Origin: Cordylochernes scorpioides
Taxonomy: Eukaryota; Arthropoda; Arachnida; Pseudoscorpiones; Chernetidae
Assembly: GCA_030710605.1 (NCBI GenBank)
Contig: CP092872.1
Location: forward strand, 5,657,947 to 5,721,946
Length of the DNA stretch: 64,000 nucleotides
Direction: 5' to 3'
Both the position numbers and the translations under genes were made by a program. The notes beneath the pieces were generated by a model that was not told where the DNA came from, searched no databases, and was given only the letters and a program-made list of their open reading frames with translations. Of the stretch, positions 42,986-54,540 are shown one piece after another; the first letter of the stretch is position 1, and the number at the start of each line of letters is the position of its first letter.

Positions 42986-43268
42986 CGAGGTGTGTTTAAA
43001 AAGTATCGCGACTTTTGAATTTTCGCGGGTTACGTATATTCGAATTTCGATCTTTTTGTGGCTTTATGTTCGTACTCATGTCTCTCACTTATGCCGACAA
43101 GCTCGGCCATTTTGAATGTTCACTTAATTGTTAACAGCTGCTTTGCTTGTAGGTGTTTTGGATCGTCTTCGATTTTTACCTATTAAAAAAAAATGGATCA
43201 AAGAACCTGTATCAAATTTTGTGTGAAAAACGAAATTAAGTGCGCGGATGCATTCCGAATGTTGACTC
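42986..43268 (+). mobile_element. Mariner 5' fragment
   Basis: Starts CGAGGTGTGTTTAAAAAGTA, the mariner end, and runs through the transposase ATG (43192, MDQRTCIKFCVKN) to about codon 25. There it joins Helitron sequence. It lacks TA on the left, so both sides have been altered. Confidence 0.88.
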
Positions 43269-43686
43269 TGCCAATTAATATTGATTTTATTCAACTTATC
43301 GAGTATTTTTCAAGGGACCGGAAAAAATGTTCACTAGATAAAACGATGATTTTGTAATGTAGAAAATTAGGAAAGACAAAATTAAGGATGACACGGCAAT
43401 TTATTTGAGACAAGAATAATGATACAATTCCAAGGCAAGATACTATTCCTTTAACTTCCAATTACCGAGGGAACCAATTAATATTGATTTTATCAACTTA
43501 TCAAGTATTTTTCAAGGGACCGGGAAAAAATGTTCACTTTATCGAGATATTCAAATTTACGAGTTTAAATTATCAAAATATATCTTCTTTTTTTTATATA
43601 AGTTTATAGAGAATTGTTTTAACAAATGTTCGTTAGACAAACCTTTACTCGGGTAAAACCCGGGCGAAGCCGGGTGCATCCGCTAG
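43269..43686 (+). mobile_element. Helitron 3' part
   Basis: Contains the AGGATGACACGGCAATTTAT block and ends with the CCCGGGCGAAGCCGGG hairpin and CTAG followed by T. It matches 8280-8704. The 5' part is missing. Confidence 0.8.
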
Positions 43687-43690
43687 TATA

Positions 43691-43870
43691 CACTACTGGA
43701 CAAAACTTTAGGAAGTTGTACCTTTTAGCATGTATATCGGGATTTATACAATAACTCTCAAAGCTATTTGATACAGAATGACCTTTATTGAAGAAACACG
43801 AGATAACCAAGTGTAAACAAAATCGTCTCTGTCTCCTTAAAAAAATAGACGACTGGTGACAATAAAGACT
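43691..43870. mobile_element. Tc1-like MITE, 3'-truncated
   Basis: Starts CACTACTGGACAAAACTTTA directly after the Helitron end and TA. It has the CATGTATATCGGGATT and ACACGAGATAACCAAG blocks. The right terminal repeat is missing. Confidence 0.75.
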
Positions 43871-43929
43871 TGTTGTTGTTTATTGTTTCGTCATAATTCG
43901 TTTAGTTTTGTATAATTTTTAACTATATT

Positions 43930-44004
43930 CGAAAGAGTCGATGGACGAGTGGGTAACACCCTCGATTCCCGACAGCCATGAACTGGTATCGAATCCCGCG
44001 TTAA
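43930..44004 (+). repeat. tRNA-like SINE head
   Basis: GTCGATGGACGAGTGGGTAA, CGATTCCCGACAGCC and GGTATCGAATCCCGC in order. Same type as 30014. Confidence 0.6.
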
Positions 44005-44251
44005 CCTTTTATTTAATATGGGAATAACCTTCATATATTATTCATTGTTGCAAATATCATAAACTAGGTTGATCTTTTTGAGCGGTACCTAATAAAGTGA
44101 TTTTGAAACAAGGATTTTAACTATGGGGTTTATATTTTGCTTAGTTTTAATTTGAAAGGCTGAGTTAGTAAAAAAGTATATTGTGAATATCAATCATCTG
44201 TTGTGATTTGGTCTTTTTTATGTTTGATCATTGAATAGATGACAATTTCTA

Positions 44252-44500
44252 TCGACAGACTATAAATTCATCAACGGGATTCATCACTACAAAGGAATAA
44301 CAATACATCCAGATGGCATAATAACCTATAGGACATGCAGCAACTGCCTTGGTGTGGAACTAACACCTACTCACATATTCTCATGTCCAGCAATGGCTGC
44401 AGCCTTGCAGAAAATTGACATGGACCCAGAGAAGCAGCTTTACACACCCAAGATAGTGAACATTGCTGCTTATGTGATAGAGATGCATGGAGACATCTGA
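44252..44500 (+). pseudogene. Non-LTR retrotransposon C-terminal fragment, third family
   Basis: The frame reads GIHHYKGITIHPDG, TCSNCLGVELTPTHIFSCPA, then KIDMDPEKQLYTPKIVNIAA and MHGDI before TGA at 44498. The CSNC...H...C motif and position are those of a retroelement C-terminus. The last 25 codons plus the tail are the unit of the following tandem array and of the arrays at 16759 and 29088. RT itself is not present upstream. Confidence 0.8.
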
Positions 44501-45215
44501 GGCTTTTCATTGGACACGACAACAACAACATAAAATTGACATAGACTCAGAGCAGCAGCTTCACACACCCAAGATAGTGGACATTGCTGCTGCTGTGATA
44601 GAGATGCATGGAGACAACTGAGGCTTTTCATTGGACACGACAACAACAGAAAATTGGCATAGACCCAGAGCAGCAGCTTTACACATCCAAGATAGTGGAC
44701 ATTGCTGCTGTTGTGATAGAGATGCATGGAGACAACTGAGGCTTTTCATTGGACACGACAACAACAACAGAAAATTGACATGGACCCAGAACTTTACACA
44801 CCCAAGATAGAGAACAATGCTGTAATAGAGATGAATGGAGACATCTGAGGCTCTTTATTGGACACGACAACAACAGAAAATTGACATGGACCCAGAACTT
44901 TACACACCCAAGATAGAGAACATTGCTGTGATAGAGATGTATGGAGACATCTGAGGCTCTCCATTGGACACGACAACAACAACATAAAACTAACATGGGC
45001 CCAGAGCAGCAGCTTTACACACCCAAGATAGAGAACATCGCTGTGATAGAGATGTATGGAGACATCTGAGGCTCTTCATTGGACACGACAACAACAACAT
45101 AAAACTAACATGGGCCCAGAGCAGCAGCTTTACACACCCAAGATAGAGAACATTGCTGTGATAGAGATGTATGGAGACATCTGAGGCTCTCCATTGGACA
45201 CCACAACAAAAACAG
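44417..45215 (+). repeat. Retroelement-end tandem array, about eight units
   Basis: The first unit is continuous with the coding fragment at 44252. Later units repeat from the GACATGGACCCAGA region through TGA and the GACACGACAACAACAACA-type tail. Some units lack the CAGCAG triplets. The array extends only downstream of the 3' end. Confidence 0.88.
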
Positions 45216-46030
45216 GATTCATATTTTGATTCGTTTTAGTTTGAAATGCTGAGTTGCAAATAAACAAAAATGATTATACTATTATTGTGCCTTCTACATG
45301 CTTCGGTAAGCATTTTAAGGCATAACTCATAGTTAGGTGTCTCCGAGCAACCCGCCGCAAAGGAGGGCCAAGGAGAGGGCTGGAGAGGCGACGGCGAGGC
45401 CGTGGGCGCCCCAGGGGAGAGGAGGGCTAGTGCACGCCGTTTTGAGGGAACCAAGGCAGCGCCAAGCACAACTAAAGCGCTGCAGGCTTCAAAAATAGTC
45501 AAGAGTTCATTTCAGGGATCGAGACCGGAGATCAAGACCCAGAGCTCAAGAGGTCTGGTTTTTATCGTCTGGCTTTTATCCTTAACAAAAATGATTGGGA
45601 ACATATAATATCTGCTGTGATCTTTTTTTATGTTTGATCATTTAATATATTACAATTTCTATCAACAGATTTCAAACGAATATACTTCTTTTAAATCAAT
45701 TATTTATAAACATAGCATTTTTGCATACCAACCCCTGTACATATATATCAATTATAATGCATTAGCGTGCCATCTGTTATCAAAATACGAAACTATTTTA
45801 GACGCTTATATATCAACTTGCATACTAATTCTTGTACATATTTAAAATATTTTTCTTTTCTTTCAAAATTTTGTTTACCTTTAAAGTGCAAGTGTCCCTA
45901 GAGAGAAACATAGCGCTTCAAGTCGAAATAAAGAAAAAGAAACAGAATTATTTGGGAGAAATTCTAAGAAATTTTAAAAATATTTTAGTATAGTTAGTAC
46001 GATTTATCTCCAAACATTATTTCTTTGAAA
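45216..46030. other. Unassigned; includes a GC-rich block and a MITE fragment
   Basis: A block at about 45345-45530 is markedly GC-rich (GGCGACGGCGAGGCCGTGGG and on) against AT-rich surroundings, with open frames on both strands but no motif I recognise. At 45755-45810 is a truncated end of the foldback MITE family (TTAGCGTGCCATCTGTTATC). Confidence 0.5.
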
Positions 46031-46070
46031 GGAACAAGAACTAGAAAGGAGGGTTTGTATAAAAGTTTGA

Positions 46071-46184
46071 GACTGGAGAGTTGGAGTTTCTAGCTGTCAT
46101 TGTGGCAACGAATTCCTGGACTCGAGACATCTACTGCTGGAATGCCCACTCTTCTTTATCGCTAGAACACAGACAATGTTGTAG
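46071..46184 (+). pseudogene. Non-LTR retrotransposon C-terminal fragment, fourth family
   Basis: Encodes DWRVGVSSCHCGNEFLDSRH and LLLECPLFFIARTQTML, then TAG. The CxCG...H-x4-C motif is diagnostic of the retroelement C-terminus. The following 250 bp are its 3' UTR. A second copy is on the minus strand at 52303-52430. Confidence 0.75.
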
Positions 46185-46824
46185 ATCTATATCAATTTGT
46201 AAATAGCAGAGAGAATCATCATAGATTTAACTATTTTTGTAAATATATTTATGATTATCTTTCTAACCTGAAAGGTTCATGTTCCTGATATATATTATTG
46301 TTTCTCTCTTTTTTATTTTTGATTACTTTTTCTTGTATAATATGTTTAGAACTGTTTCTGTTTTAAAAAATGTAAATCGACGCAATTATCCCTAGCCGGG
46401 ATATCGCGTTTTGTGTGTTGAAAAAAATATAAAAGTTGGAAATATCGGCATTAGATAATCTTTTCTAAAAGATACCTGCTGATTCTAAAGAAGAACGACA
46501 AAGAACTATTCAGAAGTGTCTTTCAAAGAAATTCTGCCGGCATTTATAAGAACGAGAATAAAAAAGCTAAAGAAGAAGTGATTAAAATGAAAGGTATCAG
46601 TATGTCGGAATGATCTGTGGCCAAAGAGATGACGTGTTCTAGAAAAGAAGATTGAGAAGTTGGTTGAAAGCACATTATTGACACAGATTGATGATGGGTG
46701 GGAATTGTGGGAGTTTCCGGATGGGAGGGGGCATTCTTTATTTCGTCTGTCAACATCTTGACGGACAATTGTCCCTGCGTTGGCACCTAGCTCTTTACAA
46801 TCCATGTTGTCCATAACTTCCTGA
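46185..46824. other. Retroelement 3' UTR, then unassigned
   Basis: To about 46430 this matches the reverse of 51940-52300. From there to the minisatellite nothing is recognised; overlapping minus-strand frames have no motifs. Confidence 0.5.
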
Positions 46825-48990
46825 CTACAACTGTCTCCACGCTGGCACCTAGCTCCACATCCATGTTGTCCATAACTTCCTGACTACAACTGTCCCCACG
46901 CTGGCACCTAGCTTCACATCCATGTTGTCCATAACTTCCTGACTACAACTGTCCCCACGCTGGCACCTAGCTTCACATCCATGTTGTCCATAACTTCCTG
47001 ACTACAACTGTCCCCGCGTTGGCACCTAGCTTCACATTCATGTTGTCCATAACTCCTGACTACAACTGTCCCCGCGTTGGCACCTAGCTTCACATCCATG
47101 TTGTCCATAACTTCCTGACTACAACTGTCCCCGCGTTGGCACCTAGCTTCACATTCATGTTGTCCATAACTCCTGACTACAACTGTCCCCACGCTGGCAC
47201 CTAGCTCCACATCCATGTTGTCCATAACTTCCTGACTACAACTGTCCCCACACTGGCACCTAGCTTCACATCCATGTTGTCCATAACTTCCTGACTACAA
47301 CTGTCCCCACGCTGGCACCTAGCTCTACATCCATGTTGTCCATAACTTCCTGACTACAACTGTCCCCACGCTGGCACCTAGCTTCACATCCATGTTGTCC
47401 ATAACTTCCTGACTACAACTGTCCCCACGCTGGCACCTAGCTTCACATCCATGTTGTCCATAACTTCCTGACTACAACTGTCCCCACGCTGGTAGCTGGC
47501 ACCTAGCTTCACATCCATGTTGTCCATAACTTCCTGACTACAACTGTCCCCACACTGGCACCAAGCTTCACATCCATGTTGTCCATAACTTCCTGACTAC
47601 AACTGTCCCCACACTGGCACCTAGCTTCACATCCATGTTGTCCATAACTTCCTGACTACAACTGTCCCCACGCTGGCACCTAGCTCTACATCCATGTTGT
47701 CCATAACTTCCTGACTACAACTGTCCCCGCGTTGGCACCTAGCTTCACATCCATGTTGTCCATAACTTCCTGACTACAACTGTCCCCACACTGGCACCTA
47801 GCTTCACATCCATGTTGTCCATAACTTCCTGACTACAACTGTCCCCACGCTGGCACCTAGCTTCACATCCATGTTGTCCATAACTTCCTGACTACAACTG
47901 TCCCCACACTGGCACCTAGCTTCACATCCATGTTGTCCATAACTTCCTGACTACAACTGTCCCCACACTGGCACCTAGCTTCACATCCATGTTGTCCATA
48001 ACTTCCTGACTACAACTGTCCCCACGCTGGCACCTAGCTTCACATCCATGTTGTCCATAACTTCCTGACTACAACTGTCCCCACACTGGCACCTAGCTTC
48101 ACATCCATGTTGTCCATAACTTCCTGACTACAACTGTCCCCACGCTGGCACCTAGCTTCACATCCATGTTGTCCATAACTTCCTGACTACAACTGTCCCC
48201 ACGCTGGCACCTAGCTTCACATCCATGTTGTCCATAACTTCCTGACTACAACTGTCCCCGCGTTGGCACCTAGCTTCACATCCATGTTGTCCATAACTTC
48301 CTGACTACAACTGTCCCCACGCTGGCACCTAGCTCTACATCCATGTTGTCCATAACTTCCTGACTACAACTGTCCCCACACTGGCACCTAGCTTCACATC
48401 CATGTTGTCCATAACTTCCTGACTACAACTGTCCCCACGCTGGTAGCTGGCACCTAGCTCTACATCCATGTTGTCCATAACTTCCTGACTACAACTGTCC
48501 CCACGCTGGCACCTAGCTTCACATCCATGTTGTCCATAACTTCCTGACTACAACTGTCCCCACGCTGGCACCTAGCTTCACATCCATGTTGTCCATAACT
48601 TCCTGACTACAACTGTCCCCACGCTGGCACCTAGCTTCACATCCATGTTGTCCATAACTTCCTGACTACAACTGTCCCCACGCTGGCACCTAGCTTCACA
48701 TCCATGTTGTCCATAACTTCCTGACTACAACTGTCCCCACGATGGTAACGGGGCTTGGCTCTACATCCATGTTGTCCATAACTTCCTGACTACAACTGTC
48801 CCCACGCTGGCACCTAGCTTCACATCCATGTTGTCCATAACTTCCTGACTATAACTGTCCCCACGATGGTAACGGGGCTTGGCTCTACATCCATGTTGTC
48901 CATAACTTCCTGACTACAACTGTCCCTACGCTGGCACCTAGCTTCACATCCATGTTGTCCATAACTCCTGACTACAACTCTCCCACTCTC
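46825..48990. repeat. 59-bp minisatellite, about 36 units
   Basis: Units of 59 bp contain CATCCATGTTGTCCATAACT and ACAACTGTCCCCACGCTGGC. A few units carry a GGTAGCT insertion or a GGTAACGGGGCTTGG variant near the right end. Because 59 is not a multiple of 3, frames cycle through the unit. Confidence 0.97.
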
Positions 48991-50119
48991 CCCATGCCGG
49001 TAACGGGGCTTGGCTCCACAGTCATGTCCATTGTTCATCAGAGTTGCTTGATTAAAATAACGGCCTTCCTTCCTTTGAATCATGAAGAGAACAACCCGAC
49101 AACTTCAAGGCTACGTAGCCTTACTCCCACTTCTAACGAATTACAATAAGATCCTTGGAACACGTTGTACCATGTAAGAAATATTCTAAAAGAAACTCCA
49201 CAGTTTGATATAGGTCATCTAGGAACCTCAAACCTACTGTAATACCGGGGGCAGAGATTAGATACGGCGTCCATTTTACTCACTGAACCAAATCCTTTCA
49301 GAACGGATTCTCACTAAAGAGAATTTTCACACAATTCGAAGCAAATTAGATGTCATCATGTGAATTATTTCATCAAATACCATGTTAACTTCCCTACAGG
49401 TGGTAGTTTCCAATCCTCCAATCTTCTATAATAGTGAGGGACGACGACCTGCGCAGGGGTACAACGCTTACGTTGAATTTGCATAGCTCAGAGTACAACT
49501 TTGCATAGGTGGTGGTGGTACTTATCTCCATGGTTAAACCAATTCCTGAAGTCCACTCCTCTCCAATTTTGCGATGGTAGTTATAGGCCTGGAAAATAGG
49601 TCCTCTATTGTCAGTTCTGAGCATGATGTGTTCCGGAAGAAGCTTCTGCACTATTGCATTTCAAGCAGTTATTGAAGGTTTTTTGTCCATTTTTGAAATT
49701 TTAAGGGTTTTATATGGCCACTTCTTAGTCTTGATAAAGCTGTTTGTTGATTTCTATTGAGGTTTTGAAGTTCTTCTAATTGTTTCAATGGTTTGTACCA
49801 GTGATGATTTGAATAAGCTGTCAGTTTTGATTTATTTTCTTTTTTTATATATAACAATGCTTAGGTACTAAGGCTAATGTATTAGGAAATGTAGTGTAGA
49901 AATGAGGATGCATGCACCGATCTGATCTGCTTCATGGACAAGATACCACCACTGTAGAAATGTAAGTTAGTATAACGAGAAGCGAACTGTACTGTAGAAA
50001 AACTATGTATGGAAGAGATGACGTAAGTCGGCCTTAACTATAGCTGCCTTGCCGAGAAACTGATGATTTAAAAAACTTCTCTGTATTTAAATAATGGCAT
50101 ATGCCATATCACCGACATT
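48991..50119. other. No gene recognised
   Basis: Several 60-85-codon frames occur without motifs. Nothing else can be supported. Confidence 0.5.
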
Positions 50120-50410
50120 ATGTTTGAATTTTATATGTTAAGTTTGTAATTATTCTTATTTTTTTTAATTCATAGAAGCATTTTTCTGGCAGACATATTC
50201 TATTTTTTTTATCATCATCATTTTTTGGTTCTTTTTTTCTTAGTTAGTTATCAAATCATTTGCAATATTGTAGTTTATTTTTTGTTTTGTTGTGTTCTTT
50301 TTTAAGCAATAAAATATATAGAACTAAGGTATTCGATTCAAGCATATGGAACCAAAATCGATTCATTTTTAAAACAAAGCAAAATCATAAGCTTATATAA
50401 CTTTCACTTT
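50120..50410 (+). repeat. Dispersed repeat also at 53900-54215
   Basis: Both copies run through CATAGAAGCATTTTTCTGGC, CAGACATATTC and AAGCAAAATCATAAGCTTAT in the same orientation. The type is unknown. Confidence 0.75.
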
Positions 50411-50427
50411 TTCATACACACTATAGC

Positions 50428-50990
50428 AAACAGGAACCTGTCGTAAATCATAGAATTATAAACGTACACTTAGAATACAGCGTGAAACACGTCCAATACC
50501 TATCACAGCAAAAACATTGAAGACATTATGCAAATCAATAATCGCCTAACTCCAGGTTGACACAGGGTGATACTGTATTTATATAATGGCATATGCCAGA
50601 TTTTGGCGTCAGTATAGCTTCTTCTGATAGATCCCCGACACCAAACAGAAACCTATCGTCAATCGTAGAATTGTAAACGTACACACAGAATGTCACGTGA
50701 AACACGTCCAATACATATCACAGCAAAAACATCGAAGACATTATGCAAATCAATAATCGCTTAACTCCACGTTGAGACACATAATGGCATAAGCCAGATG
50801 GGGGCGTCAGTATAGCTTCTTCTGATAGATCACCGACACCAAACAGAAATCTATGATAAATCATAGAATTGTAAACGTACACTTAGAATACAGCGCGTGA
50901 AACACGTCCAATACATATCACAACAAAAACATCGAAGACATTATACAAATCAAGACTACATCAACTCCAGGTTAAGACAGGATGATACTA
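50428..50990 (+). repeat. Three tandem copies of an about 200-bp unit
   Basis: AACAGGAACCTGTCGTAAAT-type starts lie near 50428, 50642 and 50835, each followed by GAAACACGTCCAATAC and ACATTATGCAAATCAA blocks. The third unit is shorter. The type is unknown. Confidence 0.8.
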
Positions 50991-51939
50991 TATTACATAT
51001 CCCCTCCTATTTTACATAAACCCAACCATAAAAGCGAGAACAAGTTATCTGTTATGACTACTAGAGTAGTCAACTTTATTTTTATGTAAATATATTTGTA
51101 ATTTAAAAACTAAGAGGAAAAAGTATATAGATTTCTTTTAATGTATAAATTATTATGTAAATTTCTTTTAATGTATAAATTGACCGTGTTTTTCAATAAA
51201 AGTCAGTTCTGGATAAGTTTTGGATGGTTGATAGTCGTCCTTAGAGCCTCTTCCTTGGAATTACCGAGCTGATCAAGTAGCTGGACTAACACTAGGTTGT
51301 CTCTCAAGGTAAAGAGAGACAGCTTCTATATTGAGAACCCCTCAATACTATCAAACAAGATGTGTCAAATTGTAATCCAAAGTCGAAATGATATGCTGAA
51401 ATATTCAGTACACTTATTGTCCAAGAAAACAAAACTTTCACAAATAATTACCTGGGATAGTAAGATATTATACATGAATCTACTTGTTTGACGAACAAAT
51501 CTAGAACTACAGCTAGTTTTTAACCTATTTTTTTAAAATCATATTATCACGTAGAAAATTAGGAAAGACAAACTTCAGAATGACACGGCAATTTATTTAA
51601 GGCCAAAAGCAAAATCAAGATACAAGTTAAGCAATGGGGGAAATTCTCAGATATTAGTAAAATATAAATTTCAAAGACAATTAATAAATACTTAATAAAT
51701 ACTTTGCTACAATATTGTGATGATTTGTATATATCATATTTTTATCATTGTATATTTATTCACTTTTATTTTATTTCTATCATCATTACTAAGTTTATAT
51801 TCTGTAAGTTCCTTTCAACATGTGTGCTAAAATTTTAACATGATCTTTCTATACAACTTGGTAATGTTCTATTCAAAGCTGCATCTAGCTAAGCAGATAG
51901 AGAATTCCTTACAAAATAGATTCACGAACATTCATTTAT
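50991..51939. other. Unassigned AT-rich sequence
   Basis: At 51548-51640 is a fragment of the GTAGAAAATTAGGAAAGAC repeat also seen at 6240, 8160 and 43360. Otherwise nothing is recognised. Confidence 0.5.
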
Positions 51940-52430
51940 TTCAACACACAAAACGTGATATCCCGACTAGGGATAATTGCGTCGATTTACATTTTTTTTT
52001 AAAAACAGAAACAGTTATAAACATATTATACAAGAAAAAGTAATTAAAAATAAAAAAGAGAGAAACAATAATATATATTAGGAACCTGAACCTTTCAGGT
52101 TAGAAATATAATCATAAATATATCTACAAAAATAGTTAAATCTATGATAATTCTCTCTGCTATTTACAAATTCATATACTGCTTTTCACATGTGTAGACA
52201 TGTGGTGCACTTACAGTAAAAGCAGTCGCCTACTTCTACCCACCATGATTATCATGGCCTGTGCCACGTGTACTAGGGATAAGAAAAAAAATTGATATAG
52301 ATCTACAACATTGCCTGTTGTCTAGCGGTAAAGAAGAGTGGACATTCCAGCAGTAGGTGTCTCGAGTCCTGGAATTCGTTGCCACAATGACAGCTAGAGT
52401 CTTCAACCTTTCCAAAGATACAAAGATATC
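51940..52430 (-). mobile_element. Non-LTR 3' end, inverted copy of 46071-46430
   Basis: The minus strand encodes SSCHCGNEFQDSRHLLLECP ending at TAG (52303), followed by a 3' UTR matching 46185-46430. It is interrupted at 52179 by a SINE-like insertion. The frame before the motif is open to about 52430. Confidence 0.75.
52179..52288 (+). mobile_element. SINE-like retroposon, 5'-truncated (110 bp)
   Basis: Flanked by AAATTCATATA (52168-52178) and AAATTGATATA (52289-52299). It starts inside the family at CTGCTTTTCACATG and ends GGATAAG plus A. The 46.2-kb copy of the host element shows the empty site. Confidence 0.85.
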
Positions 52431-53262
52431 AATAGATGATACCTAGTTGATAGATTATACATTTGGGAGAAAGTACTCTATTCATGATAATATTGTGAAA
52501 AATTCCCTTTTTTTTTTTGAAATATTTCTTTTAGGATATAGTCAATGTTTTATTAAACCCGTTGAAGAGCGATTATCACTTGAAAGCTAGCGTTTTGAAG
52601 CAAAAAGAAACTCATTGTGAGAAAATATTTTGTAATTTTAAAAAGTACACTATGTCAGTAAAATCTATGGCTACAATAAGTTTTATAATACGAAGTTTTC
52701 AGTCTTTGGGGTAGGTTTTGACGATGTTTTGGTTTCTTTCTTAATATTTGTGATCAATTTCGTTCTATACCAGAATGTATTAATATCCTTGTAAGCCAAT
52801 ACAAGAATGTCACCTCACTTGTCAGGATAAACGGTATTTCGTCATATCTCAGCAGTTTCTGCAATCTAGAAGATTCGGGTCGGCAAACTTGCCTTCCAAC
52901 CACTTTGGAAAATTCGGAAATTTTGGCCTTCCTCCCAGCAAAATTTCTCGATCTATTCTTTCTTTTTTTTTTCAGCATTTTCGAATTTTCTTTTGTTTTT
53001 ATCTCCTAGATTTTTTTCTTTTATCGGATTAGTGAGAAAGTGTGTCAGCAAATGGCCTAAATACGGTTGAGGTCATGTTTAACCTCAAACATTCTCCTGG
53101 TAGTTTGTGGAAATTCGTTGGTGAAATCTGATCACAGAGATTTGCACATATCTGCATTCGTCTTATCTCCCGACCTGCCCATTCTGTGAGAAATAACTCT
53201 TGCAGTCCATCGATGGCGGATTCTTTCCCGCGATGGGCGAACCAATGATGACATTGTATATA
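52431..53262. other. No gene recognised
   Basis: A 74-codon minus-strand frame (52754-52978) has no motif. No repeats are recognised. Confidence 0.5.
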
Positions 53263-53622
53263 TCTATATATATATAAATCAATGTTTGTATGTCTGTTTG
53301 TTTGTATGTCCGGTATACAAATTCGCAGTAGTTCACTAATTCAAACCAAAATTTCCATACATAGGTAAAAAAATACGGGGAAGACGATAGGCTATTTTAA
53401 AAAATATATATAAATCAATTATTAAAACTATATATTCAAATTATTCTACTTAGCTCACGAACAGCGCCCTCTATCAAAGATTAGATTAAATTATGCTGAT
53501 GCAAACAAATAGATAATGCTAATAACAAACAATTATAAAAAAAAATCTTATCTAAATATATATCACTCGGGTAGATATGCGCACGGGTCAATCCCGGGGC
53601 GAAGCCCGGGTCACCCGTCTAG
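53263..53622 (+). mobile_element. Non-autonomous Helitron, complete (360 bp)
   Basis: Starts TCTATATATATATAAATC after A. Ends with the CCCGGGGCGAAGCCCGGG hairpin, TCACCCGT, CTAG and T. It shares the CAGCGCCC internal block with the 6465 element. Confidence 0.85.
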
Positions 53623-53637
53623 TTTTATATATATATA

Positions 53638-53819
53638 CAGTTAAACCTGTCTATAGCGCCCCCTTTTGGGACTCACCAAAATAGGGTGCTATAGACAGGT
53701 TGCTTAATATTAATATAAATCGCATCGTACTACGTATTTAAAATCGGGCGCTATAGAGAGGAAGGCGCTATAGAGAGGAAGGCACTATTTAGAGTGAGCG
53801 CTATAGACAGGTTTAACTG
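53638..53819. mobile_element. Pogo-like MITE, 182 bp
   Basis: CAGTTAAACCTGTCTATAGC and its inverse, flanked by TA (53636-53637, 53820-53821). A short form of the 4555 element. Confidence 0.88.
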
Positions 53820-53899
53820 TATTCACATTTATTAATATATTTATCTTTATTTGATCTTATTTATTTATTTATTTTTATATTTAACCTTATATAACATTA

Positions 53900-54215
53900 T
53901 AAGAACGATGTTTGAAGTTTATATCTTAATTTTGTAATTATTCTTATTTTTTAATTCATAGAAGCATTTTTCTGGCAGACATATTCAAAATTTTATCATC
54001 ATCATTTTGGATTTTTTTTTCTTAGTTAGAGTTATCAAATCATTTTGCATTTGTAGTTTTTTCTTCGTTTTGTTGTGTTCCTTTTTAAGTAATAAAATAT
54101 ATAGAACTAAATTGTAATATTCAATTCAAGCATATGGAACCAACATCGATTCATTTTTAAAACAAAGCAAAATCATAAGCTTATACAACTTTCACTTTTT
54201 CATACAAACGATACA
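53900..54215 (+). repeat. Dispersed repeat, second copy of 50120-50410
   Basis: Same order and orientation, including CATAGAAGCATTTTTCTGGC and AAGCAAAATCATAAGCTTAT. Confidence 0.75.
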
Positions 54216-54540
54216 ATAAAGAAGTTTCAAACTCAATCTCTCTCTCTCTTCCGAGAACTCTTAGCTATCTTCTAATGCACTCCAGATAATCTCTAAACCA
54301 AAATGATGGACCAATCACAGCCTTTGTATTATCTGGTACTGATTGTCGTATCATTAATATCAGCAGTTAGAAAAGCGAAGGTTCTTCTTGCAAATGGATA
54401 CATACAACCTTGAGGTGTATTATTTGCAAATGGCACATCTCCAATTACATGAATGTAAATGGTTATGGCTTTTTTTTTTGTCTTAAAACAAATTGCCCTT
54501 TGTCATATTAGTGAAGTTAGCTTTAAACTCATGTGGACAA
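54216..54540. other. No feature recognised
   Basis: No coding signal and no repeat match were seen. Confidence 0.5.

Noticed and set aside
46825..48990. CRISPR-like array
   Set aside because: Units are contiguous 59-bp repeats without variable spacers, and the genome is eukaryotic.
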